From assembly GCA_963691815.1 (NCBI GenBank), contig OY829650.1, forward strand, positions 35,279,077 to 35,343,076: a stretch of 64,000 nucleotides of DNA, given 5' to 3'. The notes under the pieces were generated by a model that ran no database searches, was not told the origin of the DNA, and saw only the letters and a list, made by a program, of their open reading frames with translations. Made by a program: the position numbers and the translations under genes. This stretch comes from Echiichthys vipera (Eukaryota; Chordata; Actinopteri; Perciformes; Trachinidae). Of the stretch, positions 43,486 through 54,881 are shown one piece after another; position 1 is the stretch's first letter; every line of letters begins with the position of its first letter.

Positions 43486-44913
43486 ATGATGCATCCTGAA
43501 AGACTTAAATCAACCATAAACACAGTAAGGACAGAATCAGATCACTCTAGTCATGTAAATCTTCAACTCAAAAGGTTTGATTACACAGAGTTTAAACCGC
43601 ATGATATACAGAATGATTTGGATCCAGAGAACAATGTGCTTGCAAAAATACAGAACAATTGTGAATATTATACACATGAGCAACTTGAGAAGCACATAAC
43701 CACAAAGGATTCACTTTCTATTATTCATTTCAATTGTAGAAGTCTTAACTCAAATTTCTCTAAAATTCTAGACTTTTTGAAACAATCAAAACACACCTTT
43801 TCTGTAATAGCAATCTCAGAGACATGGATGGACAAGGAACAATGTTCCTTCTTCCAGATAGAAGGATATAACATGTTCTTCAGAAGTAGGAACCGTCAAA
43901 AAGGTGGGGGTGTAGCTTTATATATTGACCGAAACTTGAAAAGTAAAATAGTAAAAAACAAGTGCTTAATCATTGATAAAGTTATGGAATGTGTTACTGT
44001 AGAAATTGAGCTTGAAAAGTCAAGGAATGTCTATGTAAGCTGCATATACAGAAAACCTGGTTCAAGCATTGATATATTTAGGGAAACGATGATGGATCTG
44101 TATGAGGGTTTATGCGAAAGAAAAATGTTTTTTGTATGTGGTGACTTTAATCTTGACTTACTGAATCCTTTAGAACTGCCGTCAATTACCGAGTTTATAA
44201 ATACAATGTATAGTTTAAGTTTATATCCCGCCATAACGAGACCATCTCGAATAACAAGAAACAGTGCAACATTGATTGATAACATATTTTCTAACATTAT
44301 TGAACATGAAATAACAAGTGGACTTTTAATATCTGATATATCGGATCACCTTCCAGTCTTTACAAAGATAGAAATGGTTACTAAATCCAATAAAGCAAAG
44401 AAAATGGTTATAATGACCAGACAAAAAAACACTGAGGCAATTAATAGACTTAAGAATGCTCTACTGGAACAAAAATGGGACAATGTATATTCAGATAATG
44501 TAAATACTGCTTATGAAGCCTTTTTGAACTCATTTTTTACTCTATATAACACACATTGTCCCCTAATTAGTAAAGTAATCACTGACAAATTTTCTGGAAA
44601 ACCATGGTTAACAAAGGGTATTCAAAAGGCATGTAAGAAAAAGAACAAACTGTATAAAGAATTCCTTAAAAAAAGGACTGAAGAAGCAGAGAGAACCTAC
44701 AAAACATATAAGAACAGACTAACAAACATCATGAGAGCATGTAAAACAGATTATTATAGTGATATTTTGGAAAGAAGCAAAAACGACATAAAAAATACAT
44801 GGAGCATTTTGAACAAATTAATTAAAAGAAGAAATAAGGAGTCCCACTTCCCTTCTCACTTTGAAATAAATTATGGACATCTGATCACCCAGCCAAACGA
44901 AATTGCTAATTAA
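43486..44913 (+). CDS. LINE ORF2, N-terminal part: APE-type endonuclease, ending at a premature stop
   Basis: This is the first 475 codons of ORF2. An N-terminal leader of about 75 residues is followed by an apurinic-endonuclease-like domain at residues ~76-295. The expected active-site motifs are all present: HFNCRSL (Asn83), ISETW (Glu112), GGGVALYID (140-148), YRKPGS (188-193), CGDFNLDLL (Asp220, Asn222), SATLIDNIFSN (260-270, Asp265) and SDHLPVF (His288). This enzyme nicks the target DNA to prime reverse transcription. Residues ~300-475 are a Lys-rich linker (KACKKKNKLYKEFLKK). ATG 43486 is the first start after an in-frame TGA at 43474; a second ATG follows at once (43489). The TAA at 44911-44913, inside an otherwise typical IAN.FNNYF motif, cuts the frame. 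A truncated endonuclease-only protein could still be made. Confidence 0.85.
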   Translation: MMHPERLKSTINTVRTESDHSSHVNLQLKRFDYTEFKPHDIQNDLDPENNVLAKIQNNCEYYTHEQLEKHITTKDSLSIIHFNCRSLNSNFSKILDFLKQSKHTFSVIAISETWMDKEQCSFFQIEGYNMFFRSRNRQKGGGVALYIDRNLKSKIVKNKCLIIDKVMECVTVEIELEKSRNVYVSCIYRKPGSSIDIFRETMMDLYEGLCERKMFFVCGDFNLDLLNPLELPSITEFINTMYSLSLYPAITRPSRITRNSATLIDNIFSNIIEHEITSGLLISDISDHLPVFTKIEMVTKSNKAKKMVIMTRQKNTEAINRLKNALLEQKWDNVYSDNVNTAYEAFLNSFFTLYNTHCPLISKVITDKFSGKPWLTKGIQKACKKKNKLYKEFLKKRTEEAERTYKTYKNRLTNIMRACKTDYYSDILERSKNDIKNTWSILNKLIKRRNKESHFPSHFEINYGHLITQPNEIAN

Positions 44914-46584
44914 TTTAATAACTACTTTAGTAAAATAGGTTCTAACTTAGAAAAAGAAATACCAAACTACCATAATAAGGAGGATATCCTCAGCAAACTT
45001 CCAAAGCAGGAAAACAGTATATTCCTACATCTTACAGATGAAAATGAAATTCTTTCAATTGTGAAAAAGTTAAAAAGTAAAAAGTCATCAGACTCTGATG
45101 GATTGGACATGTCAATATTAAAAGAAATAATTGATTTTGTAATAACTCCTATCACCTTTTTATTTAACCTGTCCCTGCAAACAGGAATATTCCCAGAAAG
45201 AATGAAGATGGCAAAAGTAATTCCGATTTACAAGTCGGGTGATAAACACACATTCACAAATTATAGACCTATCTCCATACTATCCCAATTTTCTAAAATA
45301 TTGGAGAAGCTTTTCCATTTAAGATTATATAATTATTTAGAAAAATATGACATACTCTGTGAGCAGCAATATGGCTTTAGACCTGATCGAACCACAACCT
45401 TAGCTTTGGTGGACCTAGTTGAAAATATAACAAATGCAATAGAACATAATCAATATGCTGTTGGTTTATTCCTGGATCTTACCAAAGCTTTCGACACCGT
45501 GAACCATGATCTCTTGCTGAAAAAACTTAATAGATATGGGATCAGGGGTGTGGCCCTTTCCTGGATCCAAAGTTATTTGAGCAACAGATCCCAATACGTC
45601 CACTTTGATGGCACCGACTCAGAGACCATGTCAGTGACCTGTGGACTCCCCCAGGGGTCAGTGTTGAGTCCTTTGTTGTTCATAATTTACATTAATGATT
45701 TATGTTCGGTTTCAAAAACAATGCACTTTATATTATTTGCAGATGATACAAACATACTTTGTTGTGGTAGAGATTTAAAGGCATTATTTGAAGCTGTAGA
45801 AAATGAACTGAAAATATTGAAGCATTGGTTCGACTCAAATAAATTAACTCTGAACTTAAAGAAAACTAAATTTATAATATTTGCAAATCGTCCAATCAAT
45901 GTGGAAACAAACTTGATTATAAACGATACAGAGATTGAACAAGTAAATGAAATTAAGTTTTTAGGAATAATATTGCAAAATAAGCTAAGTTGGAGAAATC
46001 ACATAAATTATATAAAGGCAAAAGTCTGCAAATCATTAGCAGTCATTAGTAAGGTTAAAGAATATTTAAATGATCAAACGCTATATGTATTGTATTGTTC
46101 CTTGGTGCTTCCCTACATGACCTATGGTCTGGAGGTGTGGGGAAACACATACCAAACTAACACAAAACCAATCAGTTTGATCCAAAAAAGGGCAATGCGA
46201 CTTATAAATAAAGCTGGATATAGGGAACACACAAATACACTTTACATCCGAAAAAAAGCCTTGAAATTCAAGGACTTGGTTTACTTTCGAACGGCACAAT
46301 TTATGTTTAAAATAAAGAATAATCAATTCCCCGTTCTGATCCAGAACCTGTTCCAGGAAAGGGAAAGTACCTATCTGCTGAGAGGGCAAGACGTGCTGAA
46401 AAAGCCCAGTGTTAGAACAAATGCAAAAATGCATTGTATTTCTGTTGTTGGAGTGAATGTTTGGAATGATTTGGCCATAGATTTAAAAGACTGCAGAACA
46501 TTAATTTACTTTAAAACTGTTCTCAAGAGGAACATTATTCAAACATATGTTGATTGTGTTTCGCTGACAGCAGCAATAAATTAA
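44914..46584 (+). pseudogene. LINE ORF2, C-terminal part: reverse transcriptase, separated by the in-frame stop
   Basis: This is the continuation of ORF2 in the same frame after the TAA; from 43486 the whole ORF2 would be 1032 codons including the stop position. No frameshift is involved. The reverse transcriptase blocks appear in order: KVIPIYKSGD, NYRPISILSQFSKILEK, QYGFRPDRTT, the first catalytic Asp in FLDLTKAFDTVNH (codon at 45475), GLPQGSVLSPLLFIIYINDL, the FADD catalytic pair at 45736-45747, a LTLNLKKTKFIIF stretch, and KFLGIIL. After it comes the C-terminal region LPYMTYGLEVWGNTY..LIQKRAMRLINKAGY, typical of CR1/L2/Rex1-like elements. I see no RNase H domain. All catalytic residues are kept, so the stop looks recent. 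As it stands this half has no normal start and is probably not translated. Confidence 0.85.
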
Positions 46585-46749
46585 TTATTAGATATTTTCT
46601 TTTTGACCTGTGTGTAGCTGCTACCTAAGTTTATGTATTTTAAAGGGTAGGCGTTATAAGCTTTAGCTTCTGCCTATTCCCTTTTTTCAGACCTTATACA
46701 TTTATTTTTTTGTGTTTGTTACGAAATGTCTTTGTCTGAAATGTCTGAA
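46585..46749 (+). other. LINE 3' UTR with stem-loop
   Basis: After the ORF2 stop the 3' UTR holds a hairpin at about 46642-46684. AAAGGG-TA-GGC (46642-46652) pairs with GCC-TA-TT-CCCTTT (46672-46684), giving eleven pairs with a two-base bulge and a loop containing TTATAAGCTTTAGCTT. In several LINE groups the reverse transcriptase recognises a hairpin near the 3' end of its own RNA, and a very similar 'GGG.AGGC..TTAGCTTCTGCC..CCC' element is, as I recall, common at the 3' ends of fish CR1/L2-like elements. The pairing is visible here; the recognition role is inferred. Confidence 0.65.
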
Positions 46750-46776
46750 AATAAACTGAACTGAACTGAACTGAAC
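46750..46776 (+). other. LINE 3' end: AATAAA and (CTGAA)4 tail
   Basis: AATAAA at 46750-46755 is directly followed by four CTGAA units (46756-46775) and then satellite. Short tandem tails in place of poly(A) are a mark of CR1/L2-type elements, where the tail grows by slippage at priming. The last bases (AAC) continue into the satellite's ACAAAAACATG, so the exact junction is ambiguous by about two bases. Confidence 0.8.
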
Positions 46777-49700
46777 AAAAACATGATGAAACGACTAAAA
46801 ACAGATGAAAACACCACAAAAACGTGATGAAACGACTAAAAACAAACGCAAGACACCACAAAAACGACTAAAAGCAGATGAAAACACCACAAAAACGTGA
46901 TGAAACAACTTAAAACAGATGAAAACACCACAAAAACGTAATGAAACAACTAAAAACAGACGCAAGACACCACAAAAACGACTAAAAACAGATGAAAACA
47001 CCACAAAAACGTGATGAAACAACTAAAAATAGATGCAAAACACCACAAAAACGTGATGAAACGACTAAAAACAGATGAAAACACCACAAAAACGTGATAA
47101 AACAACTAAAAACAGACGAAACACACCACAAAAACGTGATGAAACGACCAAAAACAGACGCAAGACACCACAAAAATGTGACAAAACGACTAAAAACGGA
47201 TGAAAACACCACAAAAACATGACAAAACAACAAAAAAAAGATCAAAACACCACAAAAATATGGAAAAACAACTAAAAACAGACGAAAACACCACAAAAAC
47301 GTGATGAAACAACTTAAAACAGATGAAAACACCACAAAAACGTAATGAAACAACTAAAAACAGACGCAAGACACCACAAAAACGACTAAAAACAGATGAA
47401 AACACCACAGAAACGCGATGAAACGCCTCAAAACAGATGAAAACACTGAAAAACATGAGAAAAAAAGAACTAAAAACTGACGAAAAAATCACAAAAACGT
47501 GATGAAATTACTAAAAACAGACAAAAACACCACAAAAACGTGTTAAACCGACTTAAAACAGACGAAAACACCACAAGAACATGACAAAACAACTAAAAAC
47601 AGATGCAAAACTCCAGAAAAACATGATGAAACGACTAAAAACAGATGAAAACACCACAAAAACGTGATGAAACGACCAAGAACAGACGCAAGACACCACA
47701 AATATGTGACAAAAGAACTAAAAACGGATGAAAACACCACAAAAACATGACAAAACAACAAAAAAAAGATCAAAACACCACAAAAATATGGAAAAACAAC
47801 TAAAAACAGACGAAAACACCACAAAAACGTGATTAAACGACTAAAAATAGACGCAAGACACCACAAAAACAACTAAAAACTGATCAAAATACCACTAACA
47901 CTCCACAAAAACGTGATGAAACGACTAAAAACAGATGAAAACACCACAAAAATATGATAAAACAACTAAAAACAGACGAAACACACCACAAAAACATGAT
48001 GAAACGACTAAAAACAGACGCAAGACACCACAAAAACGACTAAAAGTAGATGAAAACACCACAAAAACGTAATGAAACAACTTAAAACAGATGAAAACAC
48101 CACAAAAACGTAATGAAACAACTAAAAACAGACGCAAGACACCACAAAAACGACTAAAAACAGATGAAAACACCACAGAAACGCGATGAAACGCCTCAAA
48201 ACAGATGAAAACACTGAAAAACATGAGAAAAAAAGAACTAAAAACTGACGAAAAAATCACAAAAACGTGATGAAATTACTAAAAACAGACAAAAACACCA
48301 CAAAAACGTGTTAAACCGACTTAAAACAGACGAAAACACCACAAGAACATGACAAAACAACTAAAAACAGATGCAAAACTCCAGAAAAACATGATGAAAC
48401 GACTAAAAACAGATGAAAACACCACAAAAACGTGATGAAACGACTAAAAACAAACGCAAGACACCACAAAAACGACTAAAAGCAGATGAAAACACCACAA
48501 AACGTGATGAAACAACTTAAAACAGATGAAAACACCACAAAAACGTAATGAAACAACTAAAAACAGACGCAAGACACCACAAAAACGACTAAAAACAGAT
48601 GAAAACACCACAAAAACGTGATGAAACAACTAAAAATAGATGCAAAACACCACAAAAACGTGATGAAACGACTAAAAACAGATGAAAACACCACAAAAAC
48701 GTGATAAAACAACTAAAAACAGACGAGACACACCACAAAAACGTGATGAAACGACCAAAAACAGACGCAAGACACCACAAAAATGTGACAAAACGACTAA
48801 AAACGGATGAAAACACCACAAAAACATGACGAAACAACAAAAAAAAGATCAAAACACCACAAAAATATGGAAAAACAACTAAAAACAGACGAAAACACCA
48901 CAAAAACGTGATTAAACGACTAAAAATAGACGCAAGACACCACAATAACAACAAAAAAATTGATTAAAATACCACTAACACTCCACAAAAACGTGATGAA
49001 ACGACTAAAAACAGATGAATACACCACAAAAACGTGAAAAAACGACTAAAAACAGATGAAAACACCACAAAAATATGATAAAACAACTAAAAACAGACGA
49101 AACACACCACAAAAACATGATGAAACGACTAAAAACAGACGCAAGACACCACAAAAATGACTAAAAATAGATGAAAACACCACAAAAACGTGATGAAACA
49201 ACTTAAAACAGATGAAAACACCACAAAAACGTAATGAAACAACTAAAAACAGACGCAAGACACCACAAAAACGACTAAAAACAGATGAAAACACCACAGA
49301 AACGTGATGAAACGCCTCAAAACAGATGAAAACACTAAAAAACATGAGAAAAAAAGAACTAAAAACTGACGAAAACATCACAAAAACGTGATGAAATTAC
49401 TAAAAACAGACAAAAACAACACAAAAACGTGTTAAACCGACTTAAAACAGACGAAAACACCAAAAGAACATGACAAAACAACTAAAAACAGATGCAAAAC
49501 TCCAGAAAAACATGATGAAATGACTAAAAACAGATAAAAACACCACAAAAACGTGATAAAAGAACTATAAACAGACGAAACACACCACAAAAACGTGATG
49601 AAACGACTAAAAACAAACGCAATACACCACAAAAACGACTAAAAACAGATGAAAACACCACAAAAACGTGATGAAACAACTAAAAACAGATGCAAAACAC

Positions 49701-51354
49701 CACAGAAACGTGATGAAACGCCTCAAAACAGATGAAAACACTAAAAAACATGGGAAAACAACCAAAAAACAGACGAAACACACCACAAAAACGTGATGAA
49801 ACAACCAAAAACAGACGCAAGACACCACAAAAATATGACAAAACGACTAAAAACGGATGAAAACACCACCAAAACATGACAAAACAACAAAAAAAAGATC
49901 AAAACACCACAAAAATATGATAAAAAAACTAAAAACAGACGAAAACACCACAAAAAGGTGATTAAACGACTAAAAATAGACGCAAGACACCACAAAAACA
50001 ACTAAAAACTGATTAAAATACCACTAACACTCCACAAAAACGTGATGAAACGACTAAAAACAGATGAAAACACCACAAAAATATGATAAAACAACTAAAA
50101 ACAGACGAAACACACCACAAAAACATGATGAAACGACTAAAAACAGACGCAAGACACCACAAAAACGACTAAAAGTAGATGAAAACACCACAAAAACGTG
50201 ATGAAACAACTTAAAACAGATGAAAACACCACAAAAACGTAATGAAACAACTAAAAACAGACGCAAGACACCACAAAAACGACTAAAAACAGATGAAAAC
50301 ACCACAGAAACGCGATGAAACGCCTCAAAACAGATGAAAACACTGAAAAACATGAGAAAAAAAGAACTAAAAACTGACGAAAAAATCACAAAAACGTGAT
50401 GAAATTACTAAAAACAGACAAAAACACCACAAAAACGTGTTAAACCGACTTAAAACGGACGAAAACACCACAAGAACATGACAAAACAACTAAAAACAGA
50501 TGCAAAACTCCAGAAAAACATGATGAAATGACTAAAAACAGATAAAAACACCACAAAAACGTGATAAAACAACTATAAACAGACGAAACACACCACAAAA
50601 ACGTGATGAAACGACTAAAAACAAACGCAAGACACCACAAAAACGACTAAAAGCAGATGAAAACACCACAAAACGTGACGAAACAACTTAAAACAGATGA
50701 AAACACCACAAAAACGTAATGAAACAACTAAAAACAGACGCAAGACACCACAAAAACGACTAAAAACAGATGAAAACACCACAAAAACGTGATGAAACAA
50801 CTAAAAATAGATGCAAAACACGACAAAAACGTGATGAAACAACTAAAAACAGATGAAAACACCACAAAAACGTGATAAAACAACTAAAAACAGACGAAAC
50901 ACACCACAAAAACGTGATGAAACGACCAAAAACAGACGGAACACCACAAAAATGTGACAAAACGACTAAAAATGGATGAAAACACCACAAAAGCATGACA
51001 AAACGACAAAAAAAAGGTCAAAAACACCACAAAAATATGATAAAAAAACTAAAAACAGACGAAAACACCACAAAAACGTGATTAAACGACTAAAAATAGA
51101 CGCAAGACACCACAAAAACAACTAAAAACTGAATAAAATACCACTAACACTCCACAAAAACATGACAAAACGACTAAAAACAGACGCAAATCTCCACAAA
51201 AACATTATGCAACGACTTAAAACAGATGAAACACACCACAAAAACGTGATAAAACGACTAAAAACAAATGCAAGACACCACAAAAACGACTAAAAACAGA
51301 TGAAAACACCACAAAAACGTGATGAAACAACTAAAAACAGATGCAAGACTCAAC

Positions 51355-53123
51355 AAAAACGTGATGAAACGACTAAAAACAGATGAAAACACCACAAAAA
51401 CGTGATAAAACAACTAAAAACAGACGAAACACACCACAAAAACGTGATGAAACTACCAAAAACAGACGCAAGACACCACAAAAATGTGACAAAACGACTA
51501 AAAACAGATGAAAACACCACAAAAACATGACAAATCGACAAAAAAAAGATCAAAACACCACAAAAATATGATAAAACAACTAAAAACAGACGAAACACAC
51601 CACAAAAACATGATGAAACGACTAAAAACAGACACAAGACACCACAAAAACAACTAAAAACTGATTAAAATACCACTAAAATGTGATGAACCGACTTAAA
51701 ACAAATGAAAACACCACAAAAACGTGATGAAACAACTAAAAACAGACGGAAAGCTCAACAAAAACTTGACAAAACGACTAAAAACAGACGCAAAACTCCA
51801 CAAAATCGTGATGAAACGACTAAAAACAGATGAAAACACCACAAAAACTTGATAAAACAACTAAAAAACAGACGAAACACACTACAAAAACGTGATGAAA
51901 CGACTAAAATCAGATGTAAACACCAAAAAAACTGGCAAAACTACTAAAAACAGACCAAGACTCCACAAATACATGACAAAACGACTAAAAACAGACGCAA
52001 CACTCCACAAAAACGTGATGAAACGACTAAAAAAAAACGCAAGACACCACAAAAACGACTAAAAGCAGATGAAAACACCACAAAAACGTGATGAAACAAC
52101 TTAAAACAGATGAAAACACCACAAAAACGTAATGAAACAACTAAAAACAGACGCAAGACACCACAAAAACGACTAAAAACAGATGAAAACACCACAAAAA
52201 CGTGATGAAACAACTAAAAATAGATGCAAAACACCACAAAAACGTGATGAAACGACTAAAAACAGATGAAAACACCACAAAAACGTGATAAAACAACTAA
52301 AAACAGACGAAACACACCACAAAAACGTGATGAAACGACCAAAAACAGACGCAAGACACCACAAAAATGTGACAAAACGACTAAAAACGGATGAAAACAC
52401 CACAAAAACATGACAAATCGACAAAAAAAAGATCAAAACACCACAAAAATATGATAAAACAACTAAAAACAGACGAAACACACCACAAAAACATGATGAA
52501 ACGACTAAAAACAGACACAAGACACCACAAAAACAACTAAAAACTGATTAAAATACCACTAAAATGTGATGAACCGACTTAAAACAAATGAAAACACCAC
52601 AAAAACGTGATGAAACAACTAAAAACAGACGGAAAGCTCAACAAAAACTTGACAAAACGACTAAAAACAGACGCAAAACTCCACAAAATCGTGATGAAAC
52701 GACTAAAAACAGATGAAAACACCACAAAAACTTGATAAAACAACTAAAAAACAGACGAAACACACTACAAAAACGTGATGAAACGACTAAAATCAGATGT
52801 AAACACCAAAAAAACTGGCAAAACTACTAAAAACAGACCAAGACTCCACAAATACATGACAAAACGACTAAAAACAGACGTAACACTCCACAAAAACGTG
52901 ATGAAACGACTAAAAACAAACGCAAGACACCACAAAAACGACTAAAAGCAGATGAAAACACCACAAAAACGTGATGAAACAACTTAAAACAGATGAAAAC
53001 ACCACAAAAACGTAATGAAACAACTAAAAACAGACGCAAGACACCACAAAAACGACTAAAAACAGATGAAAACACCACAAAAACGTGATGAAACAACTAA
53101 AAATAGATGCAAAACACCACAAA
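51355..53123. repeat. Tandem pair of an 883-bp higher-order repeat
   Basis: About 51355-52237 is followed by 52238-53120 at an offset of 883 bp. Private variants in both include CATGACAAATCGAC (51530 and 52411), ACAAAATCGTGATG (near 51802 and 52685), CACACTACAAAAACG (near 51886 and 52769) and GACGGAAAGCTCAAC. Differences: GAAACTACCAAAAAC near 51449 against GAAACGACCAAAAAC near 52332, and CTAAAAAAAAACGC near 52028 against CTAAAAACAAACGC near 52911. Confidence 0.75.
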
Positions 53124-54881
53124 AACGTGATGAAACGACTAAAAATAGATGAAAACACCACAAAAACGTGATAAAACAACTAAAAACAGACGAAACACAC
53201 CACAAAAACGTGATGAAACGACCAAAAACAGACGCAAGACACCACAAAAATGTGACAAAACGACTAAAAACGGATGAAAACACCACAAAAACATGACAAA
53301 ACAACAAAAAAAGATCAAAACACCACAAAAATATGGAAAAACAACTAAAAACAGACGAAAACACCACAAAAACGTGATTAAACGACTAAAAATAGACGCA
53401 AGACACCACAAAAACAACTAAAAACTGATTAAAATACCACTAACACTCCACAAAAACGTGATGAAACGACTAAAAACAGATGAATACACCACAAAAACGT
53501 GAAAAAACGACTAAAAACAGATGAAAACACCACAAAAATATGATAAAACAACTAAAAACAGACGAAACACACCACAAAAACATGATGAAACGACTAAAAA
53601 CAGACGCAAGACACCACAAAAACGACTAAAAGTAGATGAAAACACCACAAAAACGTGATGAAACAACTTAAAACAGATGAAAACACCACAAAAACGTAAT
53701 GAAACAACTAAAAACAGACGCAAGACACCACAAAAACGACTAAAAACAGATGAAAACACCACAGAAACGTGATGAAACGCCTCAAAACAGATGAAAACAC
53801 AACAAAAACGTGTTAAACCGACTTAAAACAGACGAAAACACCACAAGAACATGACAAAACAACTAAAAACAGATGCAAAACTCCAGAAAAACATGATGAA
53901 ATGACTAAAAACAGATAAAAACACCACAAAAACGTGATAAAACAAGTATAAACAGACGAAACACACCACAAAAACGTGATTAAACGACTAAAAACAAACG
54001 CAAGACACCACAAAAACGACTAAAAACAGATGAAAACACCACAACAGCATGACAAAACGACAAAAAAAATATCAAAACACCACAAAAATATGATAAAAAA
54101 ACTAAAAACAGACGAAAACACCACAAAAACGTGATTAAACGACTAAAAATAGACGCAAGACACCACAAAAACAACTAAAAACTGAATAAAATACCACTAA
54201 CACTCCACAAAAACATTATGAAACGACTAAAAACAGATGAAAACACCACAAAAACGTGATGAAACGACTAAAAACAGATGAAAACACCAAAAAACATGAC
54301 AAAACAACTAAAAACAGACAAAAACACCACAAAAACGTGATGAAACGATTAAAAACACACGAATACACCACAAATATGTGATGAAACGACTTATAAATGA
54401 CGCAAGACACCACTAAAACGTGACAAAATGATTAAAAACAGACAACACCACAAAAACATGACAAAACGACTAAAAACAGACGCAAATCTCCACAAAAACA
54501 TTATGCAACGACTTAAAACAGATGAAACACACCACAAAAACGTGATAAAACGACTAAAAACAAATGCAAGACACCACAAAAACGACTAAAAACTGATGAA
54601 AACACCACAAAAACGTGATGAAACAACTAAAAACAGATGCAAGACTCAACAAAAACGTGATGAAACGACTAAAAACAGATGAAAACACCACAAAAACGTG
54701 ATAAAACAACTAAAAACAGACGAAACACACCACAAAAACGTGATGAAACTACCAAAAACAGACGCAAGACACCACAAAAATTTGACAAAACGACTAAAAA
54801 CGGATGAAAACACCACAAAAACATGACAAAACGACAAAAAAAAGATCAAAACACCACAAAAATATGATAAAACAACTAAAA

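Larger units (their letters stand above)
42482..46776 (+). mobile_element. Non-LTR retrotransposon (LINE), CR1/L2/Rex1-like, nearly full length
   Basis: This ~4.3 kb element is the only non-satellite DNA in the window. It has a 5' UTR, ORF1 (coiled coil plus RRM-like region), ORF2 (APE-type endonuclease, then reverse transcriptase), a 3' UTR with stem-loop, AATAAA and a (CTGAA)4 tail instead of poly(A). That layout, and the C-terminal LPYMTYGLEVWGN..LIQKRAMRLI wording after the RT, fit the CR1/L2/Rex1-like superfamily; I cannot fix the clade by eye. The left junction follows ACTCCAC at 42481 and the right junction resumes satellite at AAAAACATGATG (46777). No target-site duplication is seen. 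Base composition is much more balanced than in the satellite. Both ends and ORF1 are preserved and one stop codon interrupts ORF2, so the copy is fairly young but unable to move on its own. Confidence 0.9.

Noticed and set aside
46081..46434. Antisense frames inside the LINE ORFs (also 43208-43494, 44031-44297, 45687-45899)
   Set aside because: They lie opposite clearly conserved endonuclease/RT coding sequence on the plus strand and are shadows of it.
42482..46776. Endogenous retrovirus or LTR element
   Set aside because: No terminal repeats, protease, integrase or RNase H; APE-type endonuclease motifs and a short tandem tail mark a non-LTR element.
42450..46790. Target-site duplication AAAAACA on both sides of the LINE
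   Set aside because: The left copy lies about 20 bases away from the junction and is the ordinary satellite A-run, present in every monomer.
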